Below, piece after piece: positions 53,891 to 61,490 of a stretch of DNA of 64,000 nucleotides. The stretch lies in contig NZ_JAUPED010000001.1 of assembly GCF_030552475.1 (NCBI RefSeq), positions 1 to 64,000 of the forward strand, in the 5' to 3' direction. The stretch is from Mariniflexile sp. AS56. Its GTDB lineage: Bacteria; Bacteroidota; Bacteroidia; Flavobacteriales; Flavobacteriaceae. Numbering within the stretch: position 1 is the stretch's first letter; each line of letters begins with the position of its first letter. The notes beneath the pieces are model-generated. The model was given only the letters and a program-made list of their open reading frames with translations. It made no database searches and was not told the origin of the DNA. The position numbers and the translations under genes were made by a program.

Positions 53891-55126
53891 ATGACATCAA
53901 CAACCTTATTCTACATCATCATCGCCATCATCATTATCAATTTTATAGTTGATAAAGTATTAGATGCTTTAAATGCCAAACATTTTAACGATGCACTTCC
54001 GGAAGAATTACAAGATGTTTATGATGCTACCGAATATAAAAAATCGCAAAACTACAAGGCCACCAATTATAAATTCGGCATTTTAACCTCAAGCTTTTCT
54101 ATTATTTTAACCTTAGGATTTTTGTTTTTTGATGGCTTTGAACTGGTTGACAATGTCGCAAGAAGCTACAGCAATAACCCCATATGGATTGCTTTAATAT
54201 TCTTCGGAATTATTATGATTGGAAGCGACATCCTAACCACACCTTTCTCTTATTACAGCACTTTTGTGATAGAAGAAAAATTTGGTTTTAACAAAACCAC
54301 CGTTAAAACTTTCGTTTTAGATAAGCTAAAAGGGTGGTTGATGATGGCTATTGTTGGCGGCGGTATTTTAGCCTTAATTATTTGGTTTTACCAATCTACC
54401 GGAAGTTATTTTTGGTTGTATGCATGGGGCCTCGTTGCCGTATTTTCTTTATTTATGAATATGTTTTACTCCAAACTTATTGTGCCACTATTTAATAAAC
54501 AAACCCCTTTGGAGGCAGGAAGTTTACGTGATAAAATATCAGAATATGCAGAAACAGTCGGTTTTAAACTAGATAAAATTTTCGTGATTGACGGCTCTAA
54601 ACGCAGCACCAAAGCCAATGCCTATTTTTCTGGTTTTGGAAGTGAAAAACGCGTCACATTGTACGACACCTTGATTAACGATTTAAATGATGAAGAAATT
54701 GTTGCCGTTTTAGCACACGAAGTGGGACATTATAAAAAGAAACATATTATTTTCAACCTTGTTACCTCTATTCTATTAACAGGTTTAACGCTTTTTATTT
54801 TATCGTTATTTATTTCAAACCCATTATTATCGAATGCTTTGGGAGTTGCCACACCAAGTTTTCATATTGGGTTGATTGCTTTTGGGTTACTCTACTCGCC
54901 TATTTCAGAAATTACGGGGTTGATCATGAACCTGTTTTCTAGAAAGTTTGAATACCAAGCCGATGATTATGCTAAAAACACCTATAAAGGGGAGCCACTA
55001 ATTACATCTTTAAAGAAACTTTCTAAAAATAGTTTGAGTAATTTAACACCACACCCTGCCTATGTGTTTATGCATTATTCGCATCCTACCCTTTTGGAAC
55101 GGATTGGTAATTTAAGAAAACAGTAA
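53891..55126 (+). CDS. Ste24/CAAX-prenyl-protease-like M48 peptidase
   Basis: An integral-membrane zinc metalloprotease of 411 residues of the M48A (Ste24/CAAX protease 1) type. Several membrane helices precede the active site VLAHEVGHYKKKH (His276, Glu277, His280); the third ligand Glu is in SRKFEYQADDYA. The family segment SKRSTKANAYFSGFGSEKR before the HExxH is complete. In bacteria it likely degrades misfolded or clogged membrane proteins. It is the last core gene before the cassette-like region. Confidence 0.93.
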   Translation: MTSTTLFYIIIAIIIINFIVDKVLDALNAKHFNDALPEELQDVYDATEYKKSQNYKATNYKFGILTSSFSIILTLGFLFFDGFELVDNVARSYSNNPIWIALIFFGIIMIGSDILTTPFSYYSTFVIEEKFGFNKTTVKTFVLDKLKGWLMMAIVGGGILALIIWFYQSTGSYFWLYAWGLVAVFSLFMNMFYSKLIVPLFNKQTPLEAGSLRDKISEYAETVGFKLDKIFVIDGSKRSTKANAYFSGFGSEKRVTLYDTLINDLNDEEIVAVLAHEVGHYKKKHIIFNLVTSILLTGLTLFILSLFISNPLLSNALGVATPSFHIGLIAFGLLYSPISEITGLIMNLFSRKFEYQADDYAKNTYKGEPLITSLKKLSKNSLSNLTPHPAYVFMHYSHPTLLERIGNLRKQ

Positions 55127-55294
55127 TTATTACAGTTCTACGAAACCCCACTTATTTATTTCACATAAAAGCATTAAGAAAATTCTTCGTTAAAAAATAA
55201 AAAAAAATTATATTTACAGGATAGCTGAAACCTTGAACTTACTATATCGTGACATTTCTGTGGGATATGAGTGAGATAAGTTTTCATATAACTA

Positions 55295-55303
55295 GTTAGG
55301 CGC
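55295..55303. other. Cassette boundary motif, left end of attC-like module 1
   Basis: GTTAGGCGC fits the integron core site GTTRRRY (GTTAGGC). Its exact complement GCGCCTAAC lies at 56540-56548, just behind the single gene between them. In integron cassettes the 5' core and the first attC box of the same cassette are complementary in this way. Confidence 0.5.
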
Positions 55304-55354
55304 AAGTTTAGAAAAACCGACAAATTGAAACAACTAACCATAATATAAATTATA

Positions 55355-56533
55355 ATGAAAACTAGAATATACTTTTTAACTTTAATAGTCTTAATTACAA
55401 TTTTAAGTTGCAAAACGGGATTTGAAAAAGTTGCCACCAAGGTTTCTGACCCTTTTGAGGATTATGCAATTTTATCAGTTCCTCGTGAAAAAATCCCAAT
55501 TGGAGCTCAATGGATTCAAGGGATTGGACCAGCTGAATCTGATAATGTAAATATTGACTTAACAAACAAAAAATCTCTTTCAGCTTTAAACTTAAGTCAA
55601 GAATTTAAAAACAAGCTAAACCTTGCCTTGTTTGATTTTATTGGAATAGATGAAGGTTACCAAAAAAAAATCAAATTAGATATACAAAAAATGAGTGTTG
55701 TAAGACCTAAAAACATAAATGATTTGGTTTTTACACCAGGAAAATCTTATGTTTTCGAAGGTATAATGATTGAAGATTTTTCGATGAACTATGATAAAAA
55801 TTTAGGTGTAGATTTAGAAGCCAAAATTGAGACTAAATTAGGAAGTGTTGATGTTAATACAGATTTGAGTAGTAACAAAATTATATCAGTAAAAGCTGAA
55901 AATATTTTTTTAGCATACAGAGTGATAAAAATTAATGAAGTCATAAATGAAAAGAAAGAGTCCAAAACAGCATCGACTAATGATAATATGTTATACTATT
56001 GGAATTTTAAAAATTTCCGATTAACACTTGACAAATCTGTTATAAATACCTGTTTTACGAATAAAAAATATAAAAGAAACTTCAGTGGTTACGAAAACTC
56101 TAAGGCTGGGGAGAGTGTGTTTAATTGGGACGAAGCCTCTAATGATTTTAACGAATGTTTAAATTCAAATTTTCTTTTATTAGCTAATTCGGAAAAAGTT
56201 TATGCGAATGATGGTAGGCTTTTCGAATCAACCTTTAAATTGAACTCATCTGATTTCGTTCTTAGCGCAAAAGAAGATTATTGGGGAATAATGTTATTAA
56301 ATTTAGCTAATCAAAGATATTTATTAAACAACACATTGCTTAATTCAGAAATCACTCAAGATTACTTAATTATTGACAAACTTACTTTTGAAGTCAATGT
56401 TCAAGGTTATAATCGGAATCCAAAACACGAGGGTGTAAATGCTACTAAAATAAGTAAAGACAGTCGTTTAAGTGTTTTTAGAAATAGAATAAAAATATCT
56501 AATTTAAAATCGCCAAACGCACCAGGTTGGTAA
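55355..56533 (+). CDS. Orphan lipoprotein (cassette gene 1)
   Basis: A 392-residue lipoprotein I do not recognise. Signal peptide MKTRIYFLTLIVLITILSC with lipobox ILSC (Cys19). The mature part starts KTGFEKVATKVSDPFEDYAI. Later stretches such as NIDLTNKKSLSALNLSQEFK and FVLSAKEDYWGIMLLNLANQ look like ordinary folded protein with mixed strands and helices. No catalytic motif is evident. It is the only gene between the complementary motifs at 55295 and 56540, and its AT-richness and lack of relation to neighbours suggest lateral origin. Confidence 0.7.
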   Translation: MKTRIYFLTLIVLITILSCKTGFEKVATKVSDPFEDYAILSVPREKIPIGAQWIQGIGPAESDNVNIDLTNKKSLSALNLSQEFKNKLNLALFDFIGIDEGYQKKIKLDIQKMSVVRPKNINDLVFTPGKSYVFEGIMIEDFSMNYDKNLGVDLEAKIETKLGSVDVNTDLSSNKIISVKAENIFLAYRVIKINEVINEKKESKTASTNDNMLYYWNFKNFRLTLDKSVINTCFTNKKYKRNFSGYENSKAGESVFNWDEASNDFNECLNSNFLLLANSEKVYANDGRLFESTFKLNSSDFVLSAKEDYWGIMLLNLANQRYLLNNTLLNSEITQDYLIIDKLTFEVNVQGYNRNPKHEGVNATKISKDSRLSVFRNRIKISNLKSPNAPGW

Positions 56534-56539
56534 TAACCA

Positions 56540-56676
56540 GCGCCTAACACCGTGTATAATTCATTGCTAGTTATAGCCTATTTACGAAAGTCCTCGCGGA
56601 CTTTCTATCTGTGATTTATTTGCTAACTTTAGTGCTTAAACACGCAACGAAATCATACACAAACACGTTAGCAAAT
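56540..56676. other. attC-like recombination site behind cassette gene 1
   Basis: Starts with GCGCCTAAC (56540-56548, RYYYAAC box), then GTGTAT (56552-56557). A central hairpin GAAAGTCC-TCGC-GGACTTTC (56586-56605) follows, then ATACAC (56655-56660, complementary to GTGTAT), and it ends at G of GTTAGCAAAT (56667-56676), where the next module starts. This is the R''-L''-L'-R' order of an integron attC site, about 128 bases. The R' box here (GTTAGCA) deviates at one position from GTTRRRY. Confidence 0.5.
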
Positions 56677-56702
56677 ATTAGAGAAAACCTGTAACATCGA
56701 AA

Positions 56703-57743
56703 ATGAACAAAATCAAATTAATAATATTCCTTCTAATAATCTCTCAAAATATTAACGGACAATTTGCTTTTAACAACATCGAATTTAAGCTAAAAAACCC
56801 ACCTTCATCGAGTTATAAAATTATCCAAACGGAAAAAGGGAAACTAAAGAAAATTCTTGAATTCAGTAATGATGGGAAAATTATTTTTGACTATCGAGAA
56901 ACGGAAATTCCGCCTTTTTTTAAATGGAAAGAGCCACATCGATTTGTTTATGCGAACGAATACGATGCAAACGGGAGAATTATAAAAAGGTATGACTTTA
57001 ATTCAAATGCTGGATTGACAATTTACTCATACGTGTATGGACAGAATCCATTGACTAAAACACTTTTCAAACAAGAATATCCAGAAACAGAAGATTTTAA
57101 ACAAAATACAAATGCCTACGCTTTCATCTCAAAATTTAAAAACTTTGTGCAACTAAAGAATTCTAAAGAAGTTTCAACCATTATTTCATCACCAAAAATG
57201 AAAGGTTACGTTGAAACTCTTAATCAAGAGAATAAACCAATTAATATAAAAGAATTCAGTAGAATGTATGGAGATACAATTGTGACTTCTATTGAATATA
57301 ACACAAAAGGCGAAGAATTATCAAAAAAGGTAGTTGGAACGAGTACAAACGAGATAAAAAGAGAAGTAATTAATGAATTCGGACAAAACTCTGAAATTAC
57401 GGAAATAACAAATTTTAGAAACGGAGAAAAAACTTCGATTTACCGATTTGCCGAATCAAAAAACCCAAACGAAAATACGGAGACTGAATATTCCGAAAGA
57501 AATGGAATTTTAAATATAAGACACAAAATATTTGACAAAGATAGATATTTAACAAAAGTAACCGTTTTTGAAACTGACTTTAAAGGAGATTTAATAATTC
57601 CTTTAACCTCGGATTTAAAAAAGACATCTGAAATGATTTATAAGTACAACAAAGATGGACTTTTGGAAAAGGAAATAATTACCAATTATAAAACTGGAAA
57701 AAAGGACGTGAGAAAATATAAATACCGAATTGAAAGCGAGTAA
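56703..57743 (+). CDS. Orphan exported protein with YD-repeat-like motifs (cassette gene 2)
   Basis: A 346-residue exported protein (signal peptide MNKIKLIIFLLIISQNINGQ). Scattered motifs of the form Y-D/N-x-x-G-x-I/L-x-K occur: NEYDANGRIIKRYDFN, SIEYNTKGEELSKKV, INEFGQNSEITE and YKYNKDGLLEKEIITNY, reminiscent of RHS/YD repeats in small secreted proteins. No enzyme motif is visible. It is bracketed by GTTAGCAAAT (56667) and ATTTGCTAA (57749). Confidence 0.7.
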   Translation: MNKIKLIIFLLIISQNINGQFAFNNIEFKLKNPPSSSYKIIQTEKGKLKKILEFSNDGKIIFDYRETEIPPFFKWKEPHRFVYANEYDANGRIIKRYDFNSNAGLTIYSYVYGQNPLTKTLFKQEYPETEDFKQNTNAYAFISKFKNFVQLKNSKEVSTIISSPKMKGYVETLNQENKPINIKEFSRMYGDTIVTSIEYNTKGEELSKKVVGTSTNEIKREVINEFGQNSEITEITNFRNGEKTSIYRFAESKNPNENTETEYSERNGILNIRHKIFDKDRYLTKVTVFETDFKGDLIIPLTSDLKKTSEMIYKYNKDGLLEKEIITNYKTGKKDVRKYKYRIESE

Positions 57744-57748
57744 ATAAC

Positions 57749-57837
57749 ATTTGCTAATAACTAAGTATTCGGCTCGCCGATAGGCCAGAGCTGAATAATA
57801 ACTAAGTATTCGGCTCGCCGATAGGCCAGAGCTGAAT
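57749..57837. repeat. Partial attC-like site with a 41-bp tandem duplication
   Basis: ATTTGCTAA (57749-57757) is the complement of the start of module 2. A 41-base unit beginning AATAACTAAGTATTCGGCTC is present twice in perfect tandem (57756-57796 and 57797-57837); each copy contains a CGGCTCGCCGATAGGCC stretch that can fold. Confidence 0.8.
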
Positions 57838-58066
57838 ATTGTGTTGACGAAGTCGGCAGAATATGTCTCTTATGGGTAAAACGATGTATTTAGAGAAGGA
57901 TGGATCGGTAATCACTTGTAGATTATATGTTTAGACTACGCTGATCAGTCTTTATTTGGAAGCTATTGTTTCTTTTTTCGGTAATAATTAATATAATTCA
58001 CTTTATAATGGCTTAAATTTTAAGTTTAGGCATTGAGAGATCTGTCCGCGTTAGCAGATTATTTTT
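57838..58066. other. Non-coding spacer next to the IS91-type element
   Basis: 229 bases with no supported gene. Another GTTAGCAGAT motif occurs at 58050-58059 close to the end of the transposase frame; it may be a remnant of a cassette boundary or part of the IS terminus. IS91 elements lack inverted repeats, so the exact end is not visible. Confidence 0.35.
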
Positions 58067-58261
58067 TTAATTGGCTCTATTTAATTTTTTATCCCTTAAT
58101 AATAGTCTCCAATTTTCGGGTGGACCACGGTCGTTAAATAACAGTATGGTATGCAGTTTTCCTTTTTTACAAACAGGACAACGACGGTGTAAAATAGGTT
58201 CGACTGTTTTAATACTCACTATCTTTTTACAAGCCAGTTCGGCTTGCAGTCTAGGTAATTT
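58067..58261 (-). pseudogene. C-terminal part of the IS91 transposase in a shifted frame
   Basis: Directly after the A-run (58263-58271) a different frame reads KLPRLQAELACKKIVSIKTV, then HRRCPVCKKGKLHTILLFND and ends at 58067. The CPVC pair is typical of the IS91 C-terminal zinc finger. With eight instead of nine A the two parts would be one continuous frame (TGG AAA AAA AAG AAA TTA). Confidence 0.75.
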
Positions 58262-59207
58262 CTTTTTTTTTCCAACTGCTACTTAAAATTCCGTAATGCC
58301 GTATGCGTGTAAATCCCTTGGGTAAAATATGCAAGGCAAAGCGTCTAACAAATTCTTCACTCGACAAACACAACTTTATCTTTTTAGCTTGGTGTCTGTA
58401 ATCTTTGGCCGTAAAAGTCACCGTTTTATTTTTACGATCTACAGCAACAATACGATGGTTACTTATCGCAATTTTATGCGTGTATCTGCCTAGATATTCA
58501 ATAACATATTTTGGACTTCTAAAAGATTGTTTCGCATAGATAACCCATTTTTTATTGTACACTGTATTGTAAATTTTCTTTGGGATTTTCACTTCACTTT
58601 TCCTAAGTTCGGCGATAAATTTAGCCTTAAACACCTTGCTCATAGATTTTACATTGAATAGATATTTGCCATTGTTTTTTGCGCTTTTCCATGACCCTGA
58701 TTTACGCAATCCACCGCCAGGAACAATGCAATGCAAATGCGGATGTAGACTCATGTTTTGTCCCCAGGTATGAAGTACAGCAATCATACCCAGTCTAGCT
58801 CCCAAGTGTTTTGGGTTGTCTCCAAATTGCTGCAGGGTTTGCCATGCGGTTCTAAACAAACTGCTATAAATTACTTTACCGTGACTCAGGGCGTAAGGGT
58901 TAAACTCACTTGGAAGCGTAAAAACGATATGAAAATAAGGCACATTTAAGAGTTCGCCTTCTCTTGCTTTTATCCATTGTTCTCGTTTGTGTCCTTGACA
59001 TGTTGGACAATGCCTGTTTCTGCAACTGTTATAACTAATGTGCAAGCCTTGGCAACAATCGCATTTATCAATATGGCCACCCATAGCTTTGGTGCGACAC
59101 CTCCTTATGGCTTGTAACCCGCGGTAATGCCAAGAGGTCAGACTCAATGTTTTGAGCTGTAGCTGTTCCATTTCTAAAATGTCGGCTACTTTGTGTTTAC
59201 AAAACAT
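58251..59207 (-). CDS. IS91-family transposase, main frame
   Basis: A rolling-circle-type transposase of the IS91 family, 318 residues in this frame. N-terminal zinc-binding region: CRTKAMGGHIDKCDCCQGLH and SCRNRHCPTCQGHKREQW. Then the HUH-like segment VLHTWGQNMSLHPHLHCIVP and GGGL. The nucleophilic Tyr is probably in VIEYLGRYTHKIAISNHRI. The frame stops at 58251 just after a run of nine A (WKKKEIT). The family's C-terminal part continues in another frame (see next entry), so the protein is either truncated or rescued by slippage. Confidence 0.88.
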   Translation of the reverse strand: MFCKHKVADILEMEQLQLKTLSLTSWHYRGLQAIRRCRTKAMGGHIDKCDCCQGLHISYNSCRNRHCPTCQGHKREQWIKAREGELLNVPYFHIVFTLPSEFNPYALSHGKVIYSSLFRTAWQTLQQFGDNPKHLGARLGMIAVLHTWGQNMSLHPHLHCIVPGGGLRKSGSWKSAKNNGKYLFNVKSMSKVFKAKFIAELRKSEVKIPKKIYNTVYNKKWVIYAKQSFRSPKYVIEYLGRYTHKIAISNHRIVAVDRKNKTVTFTAKDYRHQAKKIKLCLSSEEFVRRFALHILPKGFTRIRHYGILSSSWKKKEIT

Positions 59208-59971
59208 TAATCGTAAAGTTTATCCAAGGGAGAAAATTTGGAACCATTAGGCAAATTGGCAACATGGAGATATGTGAGTGTCATCTCGATATGTGCATGC
59301 CCTAAAAGCTCCTTTAAACTGACAATGTCAACACCATACTCTAATAAATGTGTAGCAAACGTGTGCCGTAAAGTATGGGCGGTTATCTGTTTAGAACTCC
59401 CTATTTTATTTCTGTTTTCTTTGATAATCCAGCGTATACCGTTGGTGGTTAATCCGCGTGCTTTTCCAGCTTTAGACACTTGGCTATTAAAAAGATGTAC
59501 CTGTGGGTTTTCTGTTGTGATGTATTTTTTTAATCCTCTAATAAGAAGCGGACTCAAAGGTACATAGCGATCTGTTTTTCCTTTTTTCTTAGGAATAAAG
59601 ACGGTTTTACGCTCAAAATCGAGATCAGATAATTTAAGAGCGCAGAGTTCGTAGCTACGTAATCCACAGCCGTAAAGCATACCTATTATCAAACGATGCT
59701 TAAGATATTTAGGCGCTTTTAAAAGACGCTTAACTTCCTCTTTATTTAGAACACATGGTAGTTTAATATCTCGTTTAATTTGAGGAAGCACCACACGTTT
59801 GGCTTCCATGCCCATCACTTTGTAGGCTGCTATGAGTCCGAAAATGGTGTGTTTAAAGAAACTCTCGGAAGGTGTTTTGTGCAGTTTCTGGCAATGGTAA
59901 AGATAGTTCTGAACGTGTTCTACCGATAGTTTTTCAGGACTTCGGTTGTAATGCAAAGCCAAGTGTGCCAA
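59207..59971 (-). CDS. Tyrosine recombinase of the IS91-type element
   Basis: XerD-like recombinase, 254 residues from TTG at 59971. Catalytic residues: Arg in GCGLRSYELCALKLSD, Lys in KKKGKTDRYVPL, HTLRHTFATH (His-x-x-Arg), LGHAHIEMTLTYLHV (His, Tyr). The N-terminal SAM-like domain is cut by this start. The same frame stays open to 60121 and reads KTIAERAFSDIKDFSHLQTK upstream. The likely true start is the ATG at 60108-60110 (ATG TTT, then eight A), which is out of frame by one base; seven A would restore it. Accessory recombinases of this kind accompany many IS91 elements in Bacteroidota. Confidence 0.88.
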   Translation of the reverse strand: MAHLALHYNRSPEKLSVEHVQNYLYHCQKLHKTPSESFFKHTIFGLIAAYKVMGMEAKRVVLPQIKRDIKLPCVLNKEEVKRLLKAPKYLKHRLIIGMLYGCGLRSYELCALKLSDLDFERKTVFIPKKKGKTDRYVPLSPLLIRGLKKYITTENPQVHLFNSQVSKAGKARGLTTNGIRWIIKENRNKIGSSKQITAHTLRHTFATHLLEYGVDIVSLKELLGHAHIEMTLTYLHVANLPNGSKFSPLDKLYD

Positions 59972-60217
59972 GCACCGGAGATAGTTGTTTAAAGTGCTTT
60001 TTGCTTTACCATTGATAGAAAAACTCTGTTCGAGTTTAGTTTGAAGATGACTGAAATCCTTTATATCTGAAAAGGCGCGTTCAGCAATGGTTTTACTTTT
60101 TTTTAAACATAATAATAGAATTTAAATTTAGCTATAAGTTAATAAATCTATTACTTTTACAAAAGAACAACCTATTCTGAATCAGTCAGAAGGGCTTCCG
60201 ACCGATAGGGAGGATTC

Positions 60218-60329
60218 GTTCAACAATGCATAAAATAATGGCTCAATTTTGGGCTTAACCAAAGGTCGTTGCTGTTTTGTTACATCTGATTTTCCTGCGG
60301 AAAATCCTCGCACACAAACACGCAACTTT
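60218..60329. other. attC-like spacer 3
   Basis: Begins GTTCAACAATGCATAAAAT, has a hairpin GATTTTCC-TGC-GGAAAATC (60288-60306), and ends ACACAAACACG (60312-60322). That 11-mer is identical to the sequence just before the module junction at 56657-56667. The next module would begin G-CAACTTT. Weaker match to attC than the 56.5-kb site. Bases 60122-60217 show nothing definable. Confidence 0.35.
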
Positions 60330-60413
60330 CCAGAAACAAAACCGCTACCCACAATTAAAAAACATAAAATCAGAAACTACAAATAGTTTCATTTATTACT
60401 GAATAATAACAAA

Positions 60414-60659
60414 ATGATTATAGAACAAGAGCAAAAATTTAAAGAAGTACTATCTCAAATAGAAGGAAAAATTAATGAACAAAGTTTTTTTAATAAGTTC
60501 TTAGAATTGTATCCTGAAGTTTGGAAAAAACATAAAACTATGTTTTCAAAATTTAATAAAAGCAAACAATCTGGACAATCAATTCCGTTACCAAAACCTG
60601 AAGTTTCTTTACGAAAAGAAATTAGGTTGTGGTTACACAAACAACAACATCAGTCTTAA
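60414..60659 (+). CDS. Small orphan protein (cassette gene 3)
   Basis: An 81-residue, highly charged, cytosolic protein without known family: MIIEQEQKFKEVLSQIEGKI at the start, FLELYPEVWKKHKTMFSKFN in the middle, and a basic end VSLRKEIRLWLHKQQHQS. Helical throughout. It lies between two attC-like spacers. Ordinary length for a cassette gene. A second open frame overlaps its 3' end, so it might also be part of a frameshifted larger gene. Confidence 0.5.
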   Translation: MIIEQEQKFKEVLSQIEGKINEQSFFNKFLELYPEVWKKHKTMFSKFNKSKQSGQSIPLPKPEVSLRKEIRLWLHKQQHQS

Positions 60660-60780
60660 TATTGATTACGAATACAAAGACTTTCATGTTGATTCGGATA
60701 AAAAATATTTGATTAAGAATCCGAAAATGGTTTATGGCTTCTGTATTAACGGGACTTACTGTAAAAATAGCATTGGATAA
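60649..60780 (+). pseudogene. Possible coding remnant behind cassette gene 3
   Basis: An open frame reading ISLNIDYEYKDFHVDSDKKY, then NPKMVYGFCINGTYCKNSIG and a stop. It looks protein-like but has no convincing start and overlaps the 3' end of the 81-residue ORF. It may be the tail of a second small gene or of a frameshifted one. Confidence 0.3.
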
Positions 60781-60795
60781 AGCAAAATAAAAACT

Positions 60796-60869
60796 GTTGC
60801 ACAACAATTCAAAAAATGCTAATTTTATTAAGCAAACACCCATAATTAGTTTCAAGAAGGTTAGCAAAT
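60796..60869. other. attC-like spacer 4
   Basis: GTTGC (60796-60800) is complementary to the GCAAC at 60322; then ACAACAATTCAAAAAATGC resembles the start of spacer 3, and it ends at GTTAGCAAAT (60860-60869), identical to the module-2 start at 56667-56676. Pairing evidence is short, so this is tentative. Confidence 0.3.
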
Positions 60870-60964
60870 AGCAGAATGGGATTCAATAACTGAGTATATA
60901 GCTATTCAATATCCCTAATAAACCATAGTAACCTACAAAATCACATAACGTAAAACCTCAAAAA

Positions 60965-61189
60965 ATGGAAAAAATTTGGTTAGCAGTCATCGCAGCATCC
61001 CTTTTTTTATTGAGTATTTTTCTGTTTTGGAGGATAACTGCACGTTTTAGAAAAAAAGAATACAGTGAAAAAATGTGGAAATTATGGGGAACTAGAACTT
61101 TTTATTGGGAAGGTGCTATATACATAAGTACCGGAGTTACCGTTCTAATCATGTTTATTTTAAAATGGACGCATGTTTTAACTTTTTAG
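60965..61189 (+). CDS. Small membrane protein of unknown function
   Basis: A 74-residue protein with two membrane helices (about 4-26 and 52-70) joined by a basic loop (RITARFRKKEYSEKMWKLWG). No family recognised. It begins 95 bases right of the GTTAGCAAAT at 60860, but no complementary motif follows it, so membership of the cassette array is unclear. Confidence 0.55.
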   Translation: MEKIWLAVIAASLFLLSIFLFWRITARFRKKEYSEKMWKLWGTRTFYWEGAIYISTGVTVLIMFILKWTHVLTF

Positions 61190-61490
61190 TTATCCAAAAT
61201 ACTAGCGCAACAAACACAGTAAGCATTCACTAATTTTATTTCTAAACCGAAGCACTACATTTGGCCCTGTCTCTTACCTATGACCCTGACGCATAAGTGC
61301 CTTAACGATTGAAGCTGCATTTTTTAACAGGATAGATAAAAACAAACTCCAAACTAAAATTAGACAGATTGCCACAGTTGTCCCTCCTTCGCAATGACCT
61401 AAAAAGATATAGCGGAAATATTTATATTCACGAATTCCAAAATTTAAAATATAAATGCATGAGTAAACGTGTTAAAACGCCCAAAACATT
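61190..61490. repeat. Gap with dispersed repeat copy
   Basis: 301 bases without a gene. AGATTGCCACAGTTGTCC, CTCCTTCGCAATGACC and AAAAAGATATAGCGG (61367-61416) form a close relative of 46462-46513. The rest shows no structure I can define. Confidence 0.65.

Larger units (their letters stand above)
58067..60110 (-). mobile_element. IS91-type element (Y1 transposase plus tyrosine recombinase)
   Basis: Two overlapping leftward genes: a tyrosine recombinase (first) and an IS91/ISCR-like replicative transposase (second), the usual pair in Bacteroidota IS91 relatives. The recombinase stop and transposase start overlap near 59207. Both genes carry one extra A in a homopolymer run. The termini could not be fixed, since IS91 elements have no inverted repeats. 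Confidence 0.75.

Noticed and set aside
58071-58286. 71-codon plus-strand ORF
   Set aside because: It is antisense to the C-terminal zinc finger of the IS91 transposase.
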